From Hwanghaeella sp965227365 (lineage in GTDB: Bacteria > Pseudomonadota > Alphaproteobacteria > UBA8366 > Aestuariispiraceae): a stretch of DNA of 64,000 bases. The stretch lies in NCBI RefSeq assembly GCF_965227365.1, contig NZ_OZ245754.1:3410001-3474000 (forward strand). The letters run 5' to 3'. Below, piece by piece: positions 51,988 to 61,145 of this stretch. A program made the position numbers and the translations under genes. Numbering within the stretch: the stretch's first letter is position 1; the number at the start of each line of letters is the position of its first letter. The notes under the pieces are model-generated. The model did not search any database. It was not told where the DNA came from and worked only from the letters and a program-made list of their open reading frames with translations.

Positions 51988-52905
51988 TTATCTCCAATCC
52001 TGAACGAGAATTCCCGAAGGTTCGGCATCGAAGGCAGGCGCCTTGGCATTGACGCGGCGATAGGCCGGGTCCTGCATCAGCAGCGCGTGGCAGTCCTCGA
52101 AATGCTCCGAAGGCACATTCGGAAAAAGATGATGGATCAAGTGGAAGCAGTCGTTCCGCGGGAACAGCAACCAACGTATCGACCGAGGCACGATCCAGTT
52201 GCGGGAACTCTCCAGCGCATCCTCTCGGTCGAGGATGCCCGCATGGTCGATGCAATCGGCCCAGTAATTCAAACCCGGATAGATCCATAAAACGGGAACG
52301 AGAACAACGACGGCTGCCGTGATCGGATCGATGACCGCCCAGCTCAGCGCCGCCAGGATCATCGCCACCTTGATGGCGAAGAAGGCAATACCGTCGCGCC
52401 GGGTAAGGTCCAGGCGGATGTAATTCGGCAGGTGCATACCGAAAATCGGTGTCAGCACATGGCGCGCCACGGTTTTCACATCCAATGCGCTTTCCAGCCT
52501 GAAGGGTTTGAGTGACCGGATATCCTGGTCCTTCTCGTAATCGCCGAGATGCGCGTGATGCGTCATGTGTTCCGCGCGGTACGCGGAATAGGAAGACATC
52601 AGAACCGATGCCGCGATGCTGCCGAACAGGATGTTGTCGTTCTTCTTTTCCGTGAACGAATAGTGGCTGCATTCGTGGATGATGTTGTTCAAACCGCGCA
52701 TCCGCGTGCCGATGAACAGCAAGGCGAATGCGACGCCGGTATAGGCCGCTGCCCCGCCCTGTTCCAACAAGGCCGCGGCGGCGACGCCGGCGACAATGAT
52801 CTGCAGGATATAGGAAGCAAGGGCGAATCCGGCGCCCATCCTGCCGTTCCGCTCCAGTCCTTTGAACACTTTGTTATACTTTCTGCGTAGCTCAATACCG
52901 GACAT
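51988..52905 (-). CDS. Membrane fatty-acid desaturase-like di-iron enzyme
   Basis: 305 residues from the ATG at 52905 (GGGTGAG upstream). Three histidine boxes are visible: HECSH (near residue 80), HMTHH (near 115) and HLIHH (near 260), the pattern of membrane di-iron desaturases and hydroxylases. About four membrane segments surround them. It oxidises a lipid acyl chain or related substrate; the exact reaction is not clear. It is upstream of the LysE gene. Confidence 0.88.
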   Translation of the reverse strand: MSGIELRRKYNKVFKGLERNGRMGAGFALASYILQIIVAGVAAAALLEQGGAAAYTGVAFALLFIGTRMRGLNNIIHECSHYSFTEKKNDNILFGSIAASVLMSSYSAYRAEHMTHHAHLGDYEKDQDIRSLKPFRLESALDVKTVARHVLTPIFGMHLPNYIRLDLTRRDGIAFFAIKVAMILAALSWAVIDPITAAVVVLVPVLWIYPGLNYWADCIDHAGILDREDALESSRNWIVPRSIRWLLFPRNDCFHLIHHLFPNVPSEHFEDCHALLMQDPAYRRVNAKAPAFDAEPSGILVQDWR

Positions 52906-53128
52906 TTCACTCACCCTTGGTTGTACACATGTTTTCACCACATCCAGTGTTACCGCAGTGACCGTGACTGGCCTAGGCCAATTGTTCAAGATTTACGGTA
53001 GAATTGACGTGTGTTTGAATATTCAAACATCATGCCACCTTAGTAAGAGAGGTTGCGGCGGCGGCACCGGCGCCACACTTGTGTGACCGCTCGCCTTCCT
53101 CCAGCGCGCCAAGACGGGGACTAGACCT

Positions 53129-53686
53129 ATGGTTGTCGGCATTGACTATTTCCCGGCCATGAAGGCGACGGAAGTCGATATCGTTGACGCCCTCTTGCGG
53201 GAAGCCTTCGGCGGTCGCGAAGAAGCCGATCTTGTCCGCAGGCTACGCGCGGACGGCGATATGTGGCACGAGACCGTGGCCCATTTGAACGGCGAGGTTG
53301 CGGGTTACATGGCCCTCTCGCGGATGCGCTCACCCAAGGGCTGGGCCTGTTTGGCACCGGTAGCGGTGCTGCCAAAGTATCAGAACGGCGCCGGCGCGCC
53401 CGACCCGTCCTCGCGGTCCGCTTTTCGTGTGGGATCCAGGATGGTCGGCATGGCGGTGGCGGGACTGGCATCCCTCCGCGATGCGGAACTGGAAGGCCGC
53501 GACCTGCCCCACACGGTCGTCGTCCTCGGCAAAAGGAGTTTCTACGAGCGGGCCGGCTTCAGTTCGGCACGGGCCCGGCGGCTCGTCTCCCCCTATCCGC
53601 TGGAACATACCTTGATCGCCCGGCCCGGCGACGACGTTCCGGAGGAGACACTCCTCTATCCGCGCGCCTTCGACGCCCTCGGTTAG
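53129..53686 (+). CDS. GNAT-family N-acetyltransferase
   Basis: 185 residues. The sequence VDALLREAFGG-type start, TVAHLNGEVAGYMALSRMRSPKGWACLAPVAVLPKYQ and VVVLGKRSFYERAGFSSA follow the YhbS-like subgroup of GNAT enzymes. Its acetyl-CoA loop is less regular than usual (GAGAPDPSSRSAFRVGSRMV), with an insertion. Substrate unknown. It converges with sdhB across a terminator. Confidence 0.85.
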   Translation: MVVGIDYFPAMKATEVDIVDALLREAFGGREEADLVRRLRADGDMWHETVAHLNGEVAGYMALSRMRSPKGWACLAPVAVLPKYQNGAGAPDPSSRSAFRVGSRMVGMAVAGLASLRDAELEGRDLPHTVVVLGKRSFYERAGFSSARARRLVSPYPLEHTLIARPGDDVPEETLLYPRAFDALG

Positions 53687-53700
53687 ACGACGCCAATGGA

Positions 53701-53726
53701 AAACGGCCGCCCCAAGGGACGGCCGC
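53701..53726 (-). terminator. Terminator of the sdh operon
   Basis: CGGCCG (53704-53709) and CGGCCG (53720-53725), joined by a further GGG/CCC pairing with one mismatch, form a stem. On the minus strand it is followed by TTTTCC. It lies about 25 bp past the sdhB stop. Confidence 0.75.
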
Positions 53727-53750
53727 TTCCCGATCGCTTGCGCGAAAGAC

Positions 53751-54533
53751 CTAGAACTGGCGCTGGATCATCAGCTTCTTGATCTCCGCGATCGCCCGGG
53801 CCGGGTTAAGGCCTTTCGGGCAGGTCTTGGAGCAGTTCATGATGGTATGGCACCGGTAGAGCCTGAACGGATCTTCAAGCGCGTCCAACCGGTCGCCGGT
53901 ATATTCATCGCGGCTGTCCGCGATCCAGCGATAGGCCTGCAACAGAACCGCCGGGCCGAGATAGCGTTCCCCGTTCCACCAATAGCTCGGGCAGCTGGTG
54001 GAGCAGCAGAAGCACAGGATGCACTCGTAAAGACCGTCCAGCTTGCGCCGATCCTCCGGCGATTGAAGCCGTTCCTTGTCCGGCGGCGGCGGCGACTGCG
54101 TCTTCATCCAGGGCTCGACCGCGGAAAGCTGCGCATAGACCGTGTTCACGTCCGGAACCAGATCCTTCACGACCTTCATGTGCGGTAGGGGATAGACGTT
54201 CACCTCCCCTTTCACTTCGCTGATGAATTTTGTGCAGGCCAGGGTATTGGTCCCGTCGATATTCATCGCGCAGGATCCGCAGATACCTTCGCGGCAGGAG
54301 CGCCGGAAGGTCAGTGTCTGGTCCACCTCGTTCTTGATCTTGATGAGTGCGTCCAGAACCATCGGTCCGCACTGATCCAGATCGACCTCATAGGTATCGA
54401 CCTGCGGGTTCTTTCCGTCTTCCGCATTCCAACGGTAGATGTTGAAACGCTTGACGTTCGACGCTCCCTCCGGTTTCGGCCAGGTCTTCCCCTTGCCGAT
54501 CTTGGAGTTCGCGGGAAGTGTGAATTCAACCAT
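53751..54533 (-). CDS. sdhB: Succinate dehydrogenase iron-sulfur subunit
   Basis: 260 residues. It carries three Fe-S clusters: 2Fe-2S ligands in SCREGICGSCAMNI, the 4Fe-4S site in CILCFCCSTSCPSYWW and the 3Fe-4S/quinone-side site in CHTIMNCSKTCPKGLNP. It passes electrons from SdhA to the quinone site. It is the last gene of sdhCDAB, 23 bp after sdhA. Confidence 0.98.
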   Translation of the reverse strand: MVEFTLPANSKIGKGKTWPKPEGASNVKRFNIYRWNAEDGKNPQVDTYEVDLDQCGPMVLDALIKIKNEVDQTLTFRRSCREGICGSCAMNIDGTNTLACTKFISEVKGEVNVYPLPHMKVVKDLVPDVNTVYAQLSAVEPWMKTQSPPPPDKERLQSPEDRRKLDGLYECILCFCCSTSCPSYWWNGERYLGPAVLLQAYRWIADSRDEYTGDRLDALEDPFRLYRCHTIMNCSKTCPKGLNPARAIAEIKKLMIQRQF

Positions 54534-54556
54534 CGACTATCTCCCTAACCGGCCAA

Positions 54557-56350
54557 TCAGTAGACCCGCGCCTTCGGCGGGAAGCTCTGAACCTCGTTGC
54601 TCATCGGTTGCAGGTTAACCGGACGCTTGTCCAGCTTCACCGTTCCCGCCTCGTCGATCCAGGCCAGCGTATGATGCATCCAGTTCTCGTCGTCGCGGTC
54701 CGGATAATCGTCGCGGGCCTGGGCGCCGCGGGATTCCTTCCGGTCTTCCGCACCGACGATGGTCAGCATCGCCTGCTCGATCAGGTTCTCGAATTCCAGC
54801 GTTTCCACCAGATCGGAGTTCCAGATCAGCGTGCGGTCGCTGACGCGGATATCGTCCTTGCCGGACCAGACATCCTTCATCTTCTTGATGCCTTCCTGCA
54901 GGCTGTCTTCCGTCCGGAACACCGCGCAGTGGTTCTGCATCGCGCGCTGCATGTCGCCGCGCAACTGGGCGGTCGGCGTGCCGCCACTGGCGTTGCGTGC
55001 CTTGTCCAGACGCGCCAGCGCGTTGTCGCCCGCATCCGCCGGCAGCGGTTTGTGCGGCGCGTCCCGATCGACGACTTCCGCGCACCGCAAGGCGGTCGCA
55101 CGGCCGAACACGACCAGATCAAGCAGCGAGTTCGATCCCAGACGGTTGGCGCCGTGCACGGACACGCAGGCGGCCTCGCCCGCGGCCATCAGGCCGGGCA
55201 CGATGACATTTGCGTCGCCATCCTTCTTTGTCAGCACCTCGCCGTGATAGTTCGTCGGAATGCCGCCCATATTGTAATGGCAGGTCGGAACGACCGGGAT
55301 CGGTTCCTTGGTCACATCGACGCCGGCGAAGATCTTCGCGGATTCCGCGATGCCCGGCAGGCGTTCGTTGATGATGTTCGGATCCAGATGCTCGATATGC
55401 AGGTGGATGTGATCCTTCTCGGCCCCGACACCGCGGCCTTCGATGATCTCCATGGTCATCGACCGGCTGACGACATCACGAGAGGCGAGATCCTTTGCCG
55501 ACGGGGCATAGCGTTCCATGAAACGCTCGCCTTCGGAATTGGTCAGATAGCCGCCTTCGCCGCGGACCCCTTCGGTGATCAAGCAACCCGCGCCGTAGAT
55601 ACCGGTCGGATGGAACTGAACGAATTCCATGTCCTGAAGCGGCAGGCCCGCGCGTGCGACCATCCCGCCGCCGTCACCGGTGCAGGTATGCGCCGAGGTG
55701 GCGGAGAAATAGACACGGCCGTAACCGCCCGTCGCCAGAATGACCATCTTGGCGCGGAAACGGTGGATCGTGCCGTCGTCCAGGTTCCAGGCCATGACGC
55801 CGACGCATTCGCCTTCGTCGTTCATGATCAGATCAAGCGCGAAATATTCGATGTAGAATTCCGCCTGATGCTTCAGGGACTGCTGGTACAGCGTGTGCAG
55901 AATGGCGTGGCCGGTTCGGTCGGCCGCCGCACAGGTGCGCTGCGCCGCCGGGCCTTCGCCGAATTCCGTCGTCATACCGCCGAAGGGGCGCTGGTAGATC
56001 TTGCCTTCTTCGGTCCGGCTGAAGGGCACGCCATAGTGTTCCAGCTCGATAATCGCCGGCACGGCCTCACGCACCATGTATTCGATGGCATCCTGGTCGC
56101 CCAGCCAATCGGACCCCTTTACGGTGTCGTACATGTGCCAGCGCCAGTCGTCCGGGCCCATATTACCCAACGACGCGGAGATACCGCCCTGCGCCGCCAC
56201 GGTGTGACTGCGGGTCGGGAAGACCTTGGTGATGCAGGCCGTCTTCAGGCCCTGTTCTGCCAGACCGAAAGTCGCCCGCAAGCCGGCGCCGCCAGCGCCG
56301 ACCACGACGACGTCGTAGGTATGGTCGATGACTTCGTAAGCGTTGGTCAT
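54557..56350 (-). CDS. sdhA: Succinate dehydrogenase flavoprotein subunit
   Basis: 597 residues. The FAD-binding fold starts with DVVVVGAGGAGLRATFGLAEQG. The His that binds FAD covalently is in PTRSHTVAAQGG. The active-site HGANRLGSNSLLDLVVFGR and the C-terminal Fe-S-facing region are complete. It oxidises succinate to fumarate in the TCA cycle at the inner membrane. Confidence 0.98.
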   Translation of the reverse strand: MTNAYEVIDHTYDVVVVGAGGAGLRATFGLAEQGLKTACITKVFPTRSHTVAAQGGISASLGNMGPDDWRWHMYDTVKGSDWLGDQDAIEYMVREAVPAIIELEHYGVPFSRTEEGKIYQRPFGGMTTEFGEGPAAQRTCAAADRTGHAILHTLYQQSLKHQAEFYIEYFALDLIMNDEGECVGVMAWNLDDGTIHRFRAKMVILATGGYGRVYFSATSAHTCTGDGGGMVARAGLPLQDMEFVQFHPTGIYGAGCLITEGVRGEGGYLTNSEGERFMERYAPSAKDLASRDVVSRSMTMEIIEGRGVGAEKDHIHLHIEHLDPNIINERLPGIAESAKIFAGVDVTKEPIPVVPTCHYNMGGIPTNYHGEVLTKKDGDANVIVPGLMAAGEAACVSVHGANRLGSNSLLDLVVFGRATALRCAEVVDRDAPHKPLPADAGDNALARLDKARNASGGTPTAQLRGDMQRAMQNHCAVFRTEDSLQEGIKKMKDVWSGKDDIRVSDRTLIWNSDLVETLEFENLIEQAMLTIVGAEDRKESRGAQARDDYPDRDDENWMHHTLAWIDEAGTVKLDKRPVNLQPMSNEVQSFPPKARVY

Positions 56351-56356
56351 CCGTCT

Positions 56357-56740
56357 CTAGCCTCCAACAAATGCAACGCGCAGAACCGCGTAGCCACAGG
56401 CCACGGCGAGTATTGCGCAGGCGAATTTCACGAGCATCAAGGCGGCGATCTTCGTCCCCTCGGCATGCACATAGTCTTCAAGCACGACCTGGATGCCGAG
56501 CTGAAGGTGATGGAATGTCGAGGCGATGAGAAGCAGCAGCAGGATCGTGTTGACCGGTGAGCCGACCCAGGCGACCGCGTCCGCGTAACTGCCGTCGGCC
56601 ATGCTGGCGACGCTGATCGCGAACCATACGGTCAAAGGAACCAGCGCCACGCCGGTGAGCCGTTGCGCCCACCAATGATGCGTGCCGTCCTTGGCGGAAC
56701 CGAGCCCGCGCACACGGGCAAGTCTTGTTTCCAAGCTCAT
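56357..56740 (-). CDS. sdhD: Succinate dehydrogenase membrane anchor subunit
   Basis: 127 residues with three membrane segments. GSAKDGTHHWWAQRLTGVALVPLTVWF and HHLQLGIQVVLEDYVHAEGTKI with the haem-region His and the DY motif are typical of alphaproteobacterial SdhD. It anchors SdhAB and helps form the quinone pocket. It lies between sdhC and sdhA. Confidence 0.96.
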   Translation of the reverse strand: MSLETRLARVRGLGSAKDGTHHWWAQRLTGVALVPLTVWFAISVASMADGSYADAVAWVGSPVNTILLLLLIASTFHHLQLGIQVVLEDYVHAEGTKIAALMLVKFACAILAVACGYAVLRVAFVGG

Positions 56741-56752
56741 TCTTTCCTCCCT

Positions 56753-57139
56753 TTAAGCGGCGGCGTAGGCGATTGCCCACAAGGCCAGGGTGGCGACCAC
56801 GGAAAAAGCGACGTTGAAATGGCCTGACATGGCTGCCGTATCCAATTCAAAGCCTTTACCCGCATCCCAGAATAGATGCCGAATGCCGTTCCCCAGATGG
56901 TAGAAAAGAGCCCATGTCCATCCGAACAGAAGCAGGCGCCCGATAAGACTGCCCGAGAAATCGGACACGGTCGCGAATGACTCCGCGCCGCCCGCCAGGG
57001 CCATAAGCCACCAAGCCAGGTACAAGGTGCCGACACCGAGCCCGACACCGGTCGCCCGGTGCAGGATCGAATAGGCCATGGTCCATTGCCATCGATAGAC
57101 TTGGAGATGCGGCGATAGTGGTCGATCTTGCGTGCTCAT
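56753..57139 (-). CDS. sdhC: Succinate dehydrogenase cytochrome b556 subunit
   Basis: 128 residues with three membrane segments. RPLSPHLQVYRWQWTMAYSILHRATGVGLGVG is the family signature with the Ser-His-Arg quinone-site region, and FYHLGNGIRHLFWDAGKGFE holds the haem ligand His. It heads the sdhCDAB operon; its promoter should lie in the first few hundred bases upstream. Confidence 0.97.
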   Translation of the reverse strand: MSTQDRPLSPHLQVYRWQWTMAYSILHRATGVGLGVGTLYLAWWLMALAGGAESFATVSDFSGSLIGRLLLFGWTWALFYHLGNGIRHLFWDAGKGFELDTAAMSGHFNVAFSVVATLALWAIAYAAA

Positions 57140-58914
57140 GATCCCCCTCGCTGTGAGTTACGGCTATTCGCCATCTGCGAACCCATACTATGTCCTTTAC
57201 GTATGCCCCCAACCGGCCGGACCACTTCTGAACAGATGAAGTGTCCTTTCGCGTTTTCCCAGCATCCCCTCATGCTGGAGCGGCGCGAACGTCGCGCGGC
57301 CAAGCATCGGAATTTACTAAAGAAGGTCATCGCATCCCGGCACGCACTGTATCCCGTGCGCCGCCCGATCAAGCAACTCCCTAACCAGTGATTAAGTCGA
57401 AAACCAGTTATATCGCGCAGCAACGCCGCACGGACCATTCCTGAAATCCGGTGAATCGCAAAACCGTGATTCGCAAGGCACCGTCCCGTCGGAACGATGT
57501 CTGCCGGTAGCTAATGCCGTTTACCGGACGTCTTCGAGCTAAGCCGGCTAAGGCTCCTTCCCTATGCGAATACCCTATCGCGTCACTGGCCGGTGTCAAA
57601 ACGGTTTTTGCCGCTTTCGAGCAAAACGGTCGCAAATCCGCTAATATTTGGAAGACTGGCCGCGCCAACACTTCATCTTGTGGCTACGCGGGCATACCGC
57701 ACACATGATTTGGCGGCTGTGCGTAACACTGGGGATAACTTGTGGATGAATTGTGCTGTAAGTAATTGTTAATACACAACAAATTTCACGAAGTCATCAC
57801 TTTTCCATAGACAGCGGATCGGGATGCGCGGACACTACCGGTGCGCGATACATCGTTTCGTCATGCCACATGATCGCGGCACCGGTTCGCCGGGGGTCGG
57901 ATCAGGGCGGAAACGGGACGGGCGCGGCGAAGCTGGGCCAATCGGGGCGACTCGAGCGGTAACCAGCGTCGGCGCGGGGCGCGGGGCCGGTTCTTGGGGT
58001 GTCGGCGCAAGCCGTTCATTCAAATCGCCGGTTTCGTGGGAACAATGTGTTGAAGCGCGCGCGGTTGGGGTCGACCCGACCGCAGGTGGTTCGCCCGAGG
58101 ACGATCCGTGCGTCCAACGTCATGGATCGGGCCAAGGGGTCGGGCTGAGCGGCGAAACGTCGGCGGGATCCGTCCCGCTTTCAGTTTCGGACGGCGGCCG
58201 GATGGCGGTGGGCTAACGCCCGTTGCTCTGCGGCTTCTGTGATCGGATTGTGCCTTCGGGCACCGGTCCGGTCCGGCCAGTCGGCATTCGCGGAACCGTG
58301 GCAGCTCATTCGTGAGTAGATCGCCAACAGGCGCCTGCGCCTGGAAGCGGTAGACAGCGAAGGCGCACGGGAAGCGACCGGAACCGGCGGTTCAGCCGAG
58401 GGTTTCCCTCCGGCGACGTCTTGCGGGGCGTCTTCGGGCGGGCAGCCGGGAAAAGCATTGATCCTCGCAGCGTGCGGCTTTCGGCCAGCCATTGGGAAAC
58501 CGGTGGTTCGGACTTGCGGGCGGCGCGTAGGCAAGAGTCGGCATCAAGGTGCTTTGCCAGGGTGACCGAGACACCGAACTTGCCGGATTGCGATCTGTTT
58601 CGTGCGGGAGGCCGCAAGGCCTCGACGGCGGTTCACGCCGAAAGGCCGGTCGGGGAAACCCGATTTGCCAATTGATGTGGGCCAGTTCCGTCGGGCCGAC
58701 AGGTCTTTTGAGGCGCCGGGCGCGCCGCCGCCGTCTAGCGAACTCCCGCGGACGGAAGCGGCCGTGGCAGCGGGCCGGGGATTGTCCGATGGGGCGACCG
58801 GGAAACCGGAAGGCTCCGACGGAAGGTCCGACCGGACGACCGCGCCGCCCGACGCCTCTTTCCTTTTTTGCCGCGAACCGCGGTCCGCCCCTAAACCTCC
58901 ATCCAAGTGACGCC
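57140..58914. other. Gene-poor region between sdhC and the methyltransferase gene
   Basis: 1775 bp for which I can support no gene. The first 260 bp should carry the sdhC promoter. About 57700-57830 is AT-richer, with three DnaA-box-like sequences at 57730-57778. From about 57880 to 58900 the sequence is GC-rich with runs of G on the + strand. Open frames in it on both strands are low-complexity, Arg/Gly/Pro-rich, overlap each other, and lack ribosome-binding sites, so I regard them as chance frames. Confidence 0.6.
57730..57778. other. Cluster of three DnaA-box-like 9-mers
   Basis: TGGGGATAA (57730-57738), TGTGGATGA (57741-57749) and TAATACACA (57770-57778) each differ by one base from the DnaA box TGTGNATAA or its complement TTATNCACA. 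They lie within 49 bp next to an AT-rich stretch (GTAATTGTTAATACACAACAAATTT region). This could be a replication-related or DnaA-regulated site. None is a perfect box. Confidence 0.35.
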
Positions 58915-59649
58915 ATGCCAGACGCGCGCGAAGACGCCATCTACGACGACCCGGCGCTCATTCCCCTCTATGATGTTCTGAACGCCGCGAACCACGATCA
59001 TGATTTCTACCGTCGAGAAATCCCGTCCTGGGCTGAGCATGTCATCGATTTGGGCTGCGGCACGGGCCGGTTCGCCCGGGACTTGGCACGCCGCGGCTTC
59101 ATCGTGACCGCGGTCGACCCCGCTCCCGGCATGATAGACTTCGCCAAACGGCAAAGCGGCAGCGATAAGGTGTGCTGGATTACAGGCACGGCAGCCGATC
59201 TGCCAAAGGAGAACGCCGCTGATGCCATCGTCATGATGGGCCATGCATTCCAATGCCTGCTGACGGATGAGACCACCAGGGATACTTTTCGCCAAATTCG
59301 CTCCAGTTTGCGGAAGGGCGGACGTTTGCTGTTCGAAAGCCGCAACCCTTCCGTCTCACCCTGGTCAGACTGGGACGGAAAACAGCGCATTTCGCTGGAA
59401 GCCCTAGACGACGACGTGGAAATCGAGAGAAAGGTCTTGGCCGTAGACGGCGCACACGTTGTCTTCGAGGAAATCTTCCATTTGCCGGGGCAAAAACTAT
59501 CCAGCCAAAGCACCCTCCGTTTTCCGGACAAGGCGGCAATAGAGGAGCAACTCAGCGGTGCGGGATTTTCCGATATTCAGGTGTTCGGGTTCTGGGACCG
59601 GCGCCCCTTTGCGGAAGACAGTCCGGAAATCATCGTTTCCGCGGCATGA
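58915..59649 (+). CDS. Class I SAM-dependent methyltransferase
   Basis: 244 residues from the ATG at 58915; the frame extends 122 codons upstream but that part is Arg/Gly-rich and unlike the family. Motif I is VIDLGCGTGRFARDLARRG, the acidic motif II is VTAVDPAPGMIDFAKR, and LRKGGRLLFESRNPS follows. The C-terminal part has SSQSTLRFPDKAAIEEQLSGAGFSDIQVFGFWD. Substrate unknown. No ribosome-binding site of strength is seen. It converges with the HlyU gene. Confidence 0.9.
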   Translation: MPDAREDAIYDDPALIPLYDVLNAANHDHDFYRREIPSWAEHVIDLGCGTGRFARDLARRGFIVTAVDPAPGMIDFAKRQSGSDKVCWITGTAADLPKENAADAIVMMGHAFQCLLTDETTRDTFRQIRSSLRKGGRLLFESRNPSVSPWSDWDGKQRISLEALDDDVEIERKVLAVDGAHVVFEEIFHLPGQKLSSQSTLRFPDKAAIEEQLSGAGFSDIQVFGFWDRRPFAEDSPEIIVSAA

Positions 59650-59661
59650 CGATCAAGCTTG

Positions 59662-60000
59662 TCAGGCACGGCCTGTCGGCGCGCCGTCGGCGAAGAGGCG
59701 ATCGCCCTGTTCGTCGATAATCTGCTGACCTTTCCGGACAGCAAAGGTCTCGGCCTCTTCACGCGATGTGTAGAGATCCGCGCGGATAAACGTCCGTTCC
59801 AGTTGCACATCATCCTGCCCGTCGGTTCCCGGAACCGCCTTGAGGATGACGCCGCATAAGCGCCACTGGTCGCCATCCCGCATCGGACTCGCCGCGATTG
59901 AAAACTCCTTATACGTCACGGTCTCACCGCGCGCCGCGGGGGAATCGTCGTTCGCCTCGGGCTTTCCGCCGCCGAAGAGTTTTGAAAAGAATGACGCCAT
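59662..60000 (-). CDS. HlyU-family protein
   Basis: 112 residues from the ATG at 60000. MASFFSKLFGGGKPEA is the typical start; the core TYKEFSIAASPMRDGDQWRLCGVILK and ERTFIRADLYTSREEAETFAVRKGQQIIDEQGDRLF match the HlyU family of small alphaproteobacterial proteins. HlyU in vibrios names a different regulator, so the label says little on function. No DNA-binding motif is evident. Confidence 0.88.
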   Translation of the reverse strand: MASFFSKLFGGGKPEANDDSPAARGETVTYKEFSIAASPMRDGDQWRLCGVILKAVPGTDGQDDVQLERTFIRADLYTSREEAETFAVRKGQQIIDEQGDRLFADGAPTGRA

Positions 60001-60185
60001 GCCGGTGCCTCTGTCTGCCAGTGATGTGCAATTCCGACAGCCTTTATGCCATTCCGGCGCCGACACCCCAAGCCCTGCCGGGCGCCGTGGGAGGATCGGC
60101 TTGGCAATATCGCGATGATGGTCCTAGGATTTCGGCGTACCAATCGATCCCGGCCATCAACGGGACGCTACAGGGGGAATGCGCC

Positions 60186-60569
60186 ATGACCACCACCACG
60201 CCCGATGCCGCGAACCATATCGGCCTTGCGGACCTGGCATCCCGTTACGTCGATGTGGAGAGCCTGCCGTGGAAAAAGACCCGGTTCGACGGTGTCGAGA
60301 CCAAGGTGTTGATGGAAGACAAGGAAACCGGATTGTTGACGGCCCTGTTCAAGTGGGCGCCGGGTTCGGAGCTGCCTTTTCATGAACATGTCGAGATCGA
60401 GCAAACCTTTGTCCTGGAAGGCCGGCTCGTCGACGAGGAAGGCGAAGTAACAGCCGGCAACTTCGTTTGGCGGCCCGCCGGAAGCCGGCATGTCGCACGC
60501 GCACCGGATGGCGCGTTGCTGATCGGGTTTTTCCTGAAACCGAACCTGTTTCTCGATCAGGACAGGTAA
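60186..60569 (+). CDS. Cupin-domain protein (ChrR-like)
   Basis: 127 residues from the ATG at 60186 (AGGGGG upstream). One cupin fold with the metal ligands FHEHVEIEQTFVLEG in motif 1 and WRPAGSRHVARAPDGA in motif 2. This is like the C-terminal cupin of ChrR anti-sigma factors, but the zinc-binding anti-sigma domain is missing. A small metal-binding enzyme or sensor is possible. It converges with the DinB gene (7-bp gap). Confidence 0.88.
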   Translation: MTTTTPDAANHIGLADLASRYVDVESLPWKKTRFDGVETKVLMEDKETGLLTALFKWAPGSELPFHEHVEIEQTFVLEGRLVDEEGEVTAGNFVWRPAGSRHVARAPDGALLIGFFLKPNLFLDQDR

Positions 60570-60576
60570 AAAAGCG

Positions 60577-61110
60577 TCATTCGACCCGGGCGGCCCTGTC
60601 CATCGCAAGATAGAATTCATCCAGTTGCGGCGGCGCAACCGCGGTCGCCGATAGCATGTCATGGACCTGACCGCGGTGATGGATCTGATGTTGAAACAGA
60701 TGCAGCAGCAGATCGCCGATTCTTTCCTTCCAGATCACGCCGCCTTCGCGCAGGGTATCCACCTGCCTGGCAAGGTCGAGTTCTTCCAGACTTTCGCAAA
60801 AGGCGATCAGGTCGCCGTCCGACTTGTCCTGCGCATCGGCAAGCGCGGCGATATTTTCCAACGGATCGGGCGCGCCGTCGCGATAATTCTCCCGTATTTC
60901 CGCCGCGCGGCCGGCCTGTTTCAACGCGTCGATATAGTACCAGTCGACGATCAGGATATGATTCAATGCCGCCAGGATGGTTCCGAAGAAACTTGGTCGC
61001 TTCTTGGTCATTTCCTCAGCCGGCAACGCGGCGCATGCGGCAAGAAGCCGCCTGTTGGCCCAACGGTTGTTCTCGGCCTGCAACACCATTTGCCGTACAG
61101 CCAGGCTCAT
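60577..61110 (-). CDS. DinB-family protein
   Basis: 177 residues from the ATG at 61110, with AGGGGG upstream; the longer frame overlaps the permease. A four-helix bundle is expected: RQMVLQAENNRWANRRLLAACAAL, FGTILAALNHILIVDWYYIDAL with the first metal His, and LLLHLFQHQIHHRGQVHDMLSA with the other two, the triad of the DinB/YfiT metalloprotein fold. Such proteins are often thiol-dependent transferases. Substrate unknown. Confidence 0.93.
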   Translation of the reverse strand: MSLAVRQMVLQAENNRWANRRLLAACAALPAEEMTKKRPSFFGTILAALNHILIVDWYYIDALKQAGRAAEIRENYRDGAPDPLENIAALADAQDKSDGDLIAFCESLEELDLARQVDTLREGGVIWKERIGDLLLHLFQHQIHHRGQVHDMLSATAVAPPQLDEFYLAMDRAARVE

Positions 61111-61145
61111 ACATCCCCCTATTCGGCCTTGTCGCCGACGACCCG

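Noticed and set aside
58549..58914. Long N-terminal extension of the methyltransferase at 58915
   Set aside because: The 122 extra residues are low-complexity and the methyltransferase fold starts after the ATG at 58915.
57824..58940. Several open frames on both strands of 100-180 codons
   Set aside because: They overlap one another, are rich in Arg, Gly and Pro, show no domain, and lack ribosome-binding sites; GC-rich DNA gives such frames by chance.
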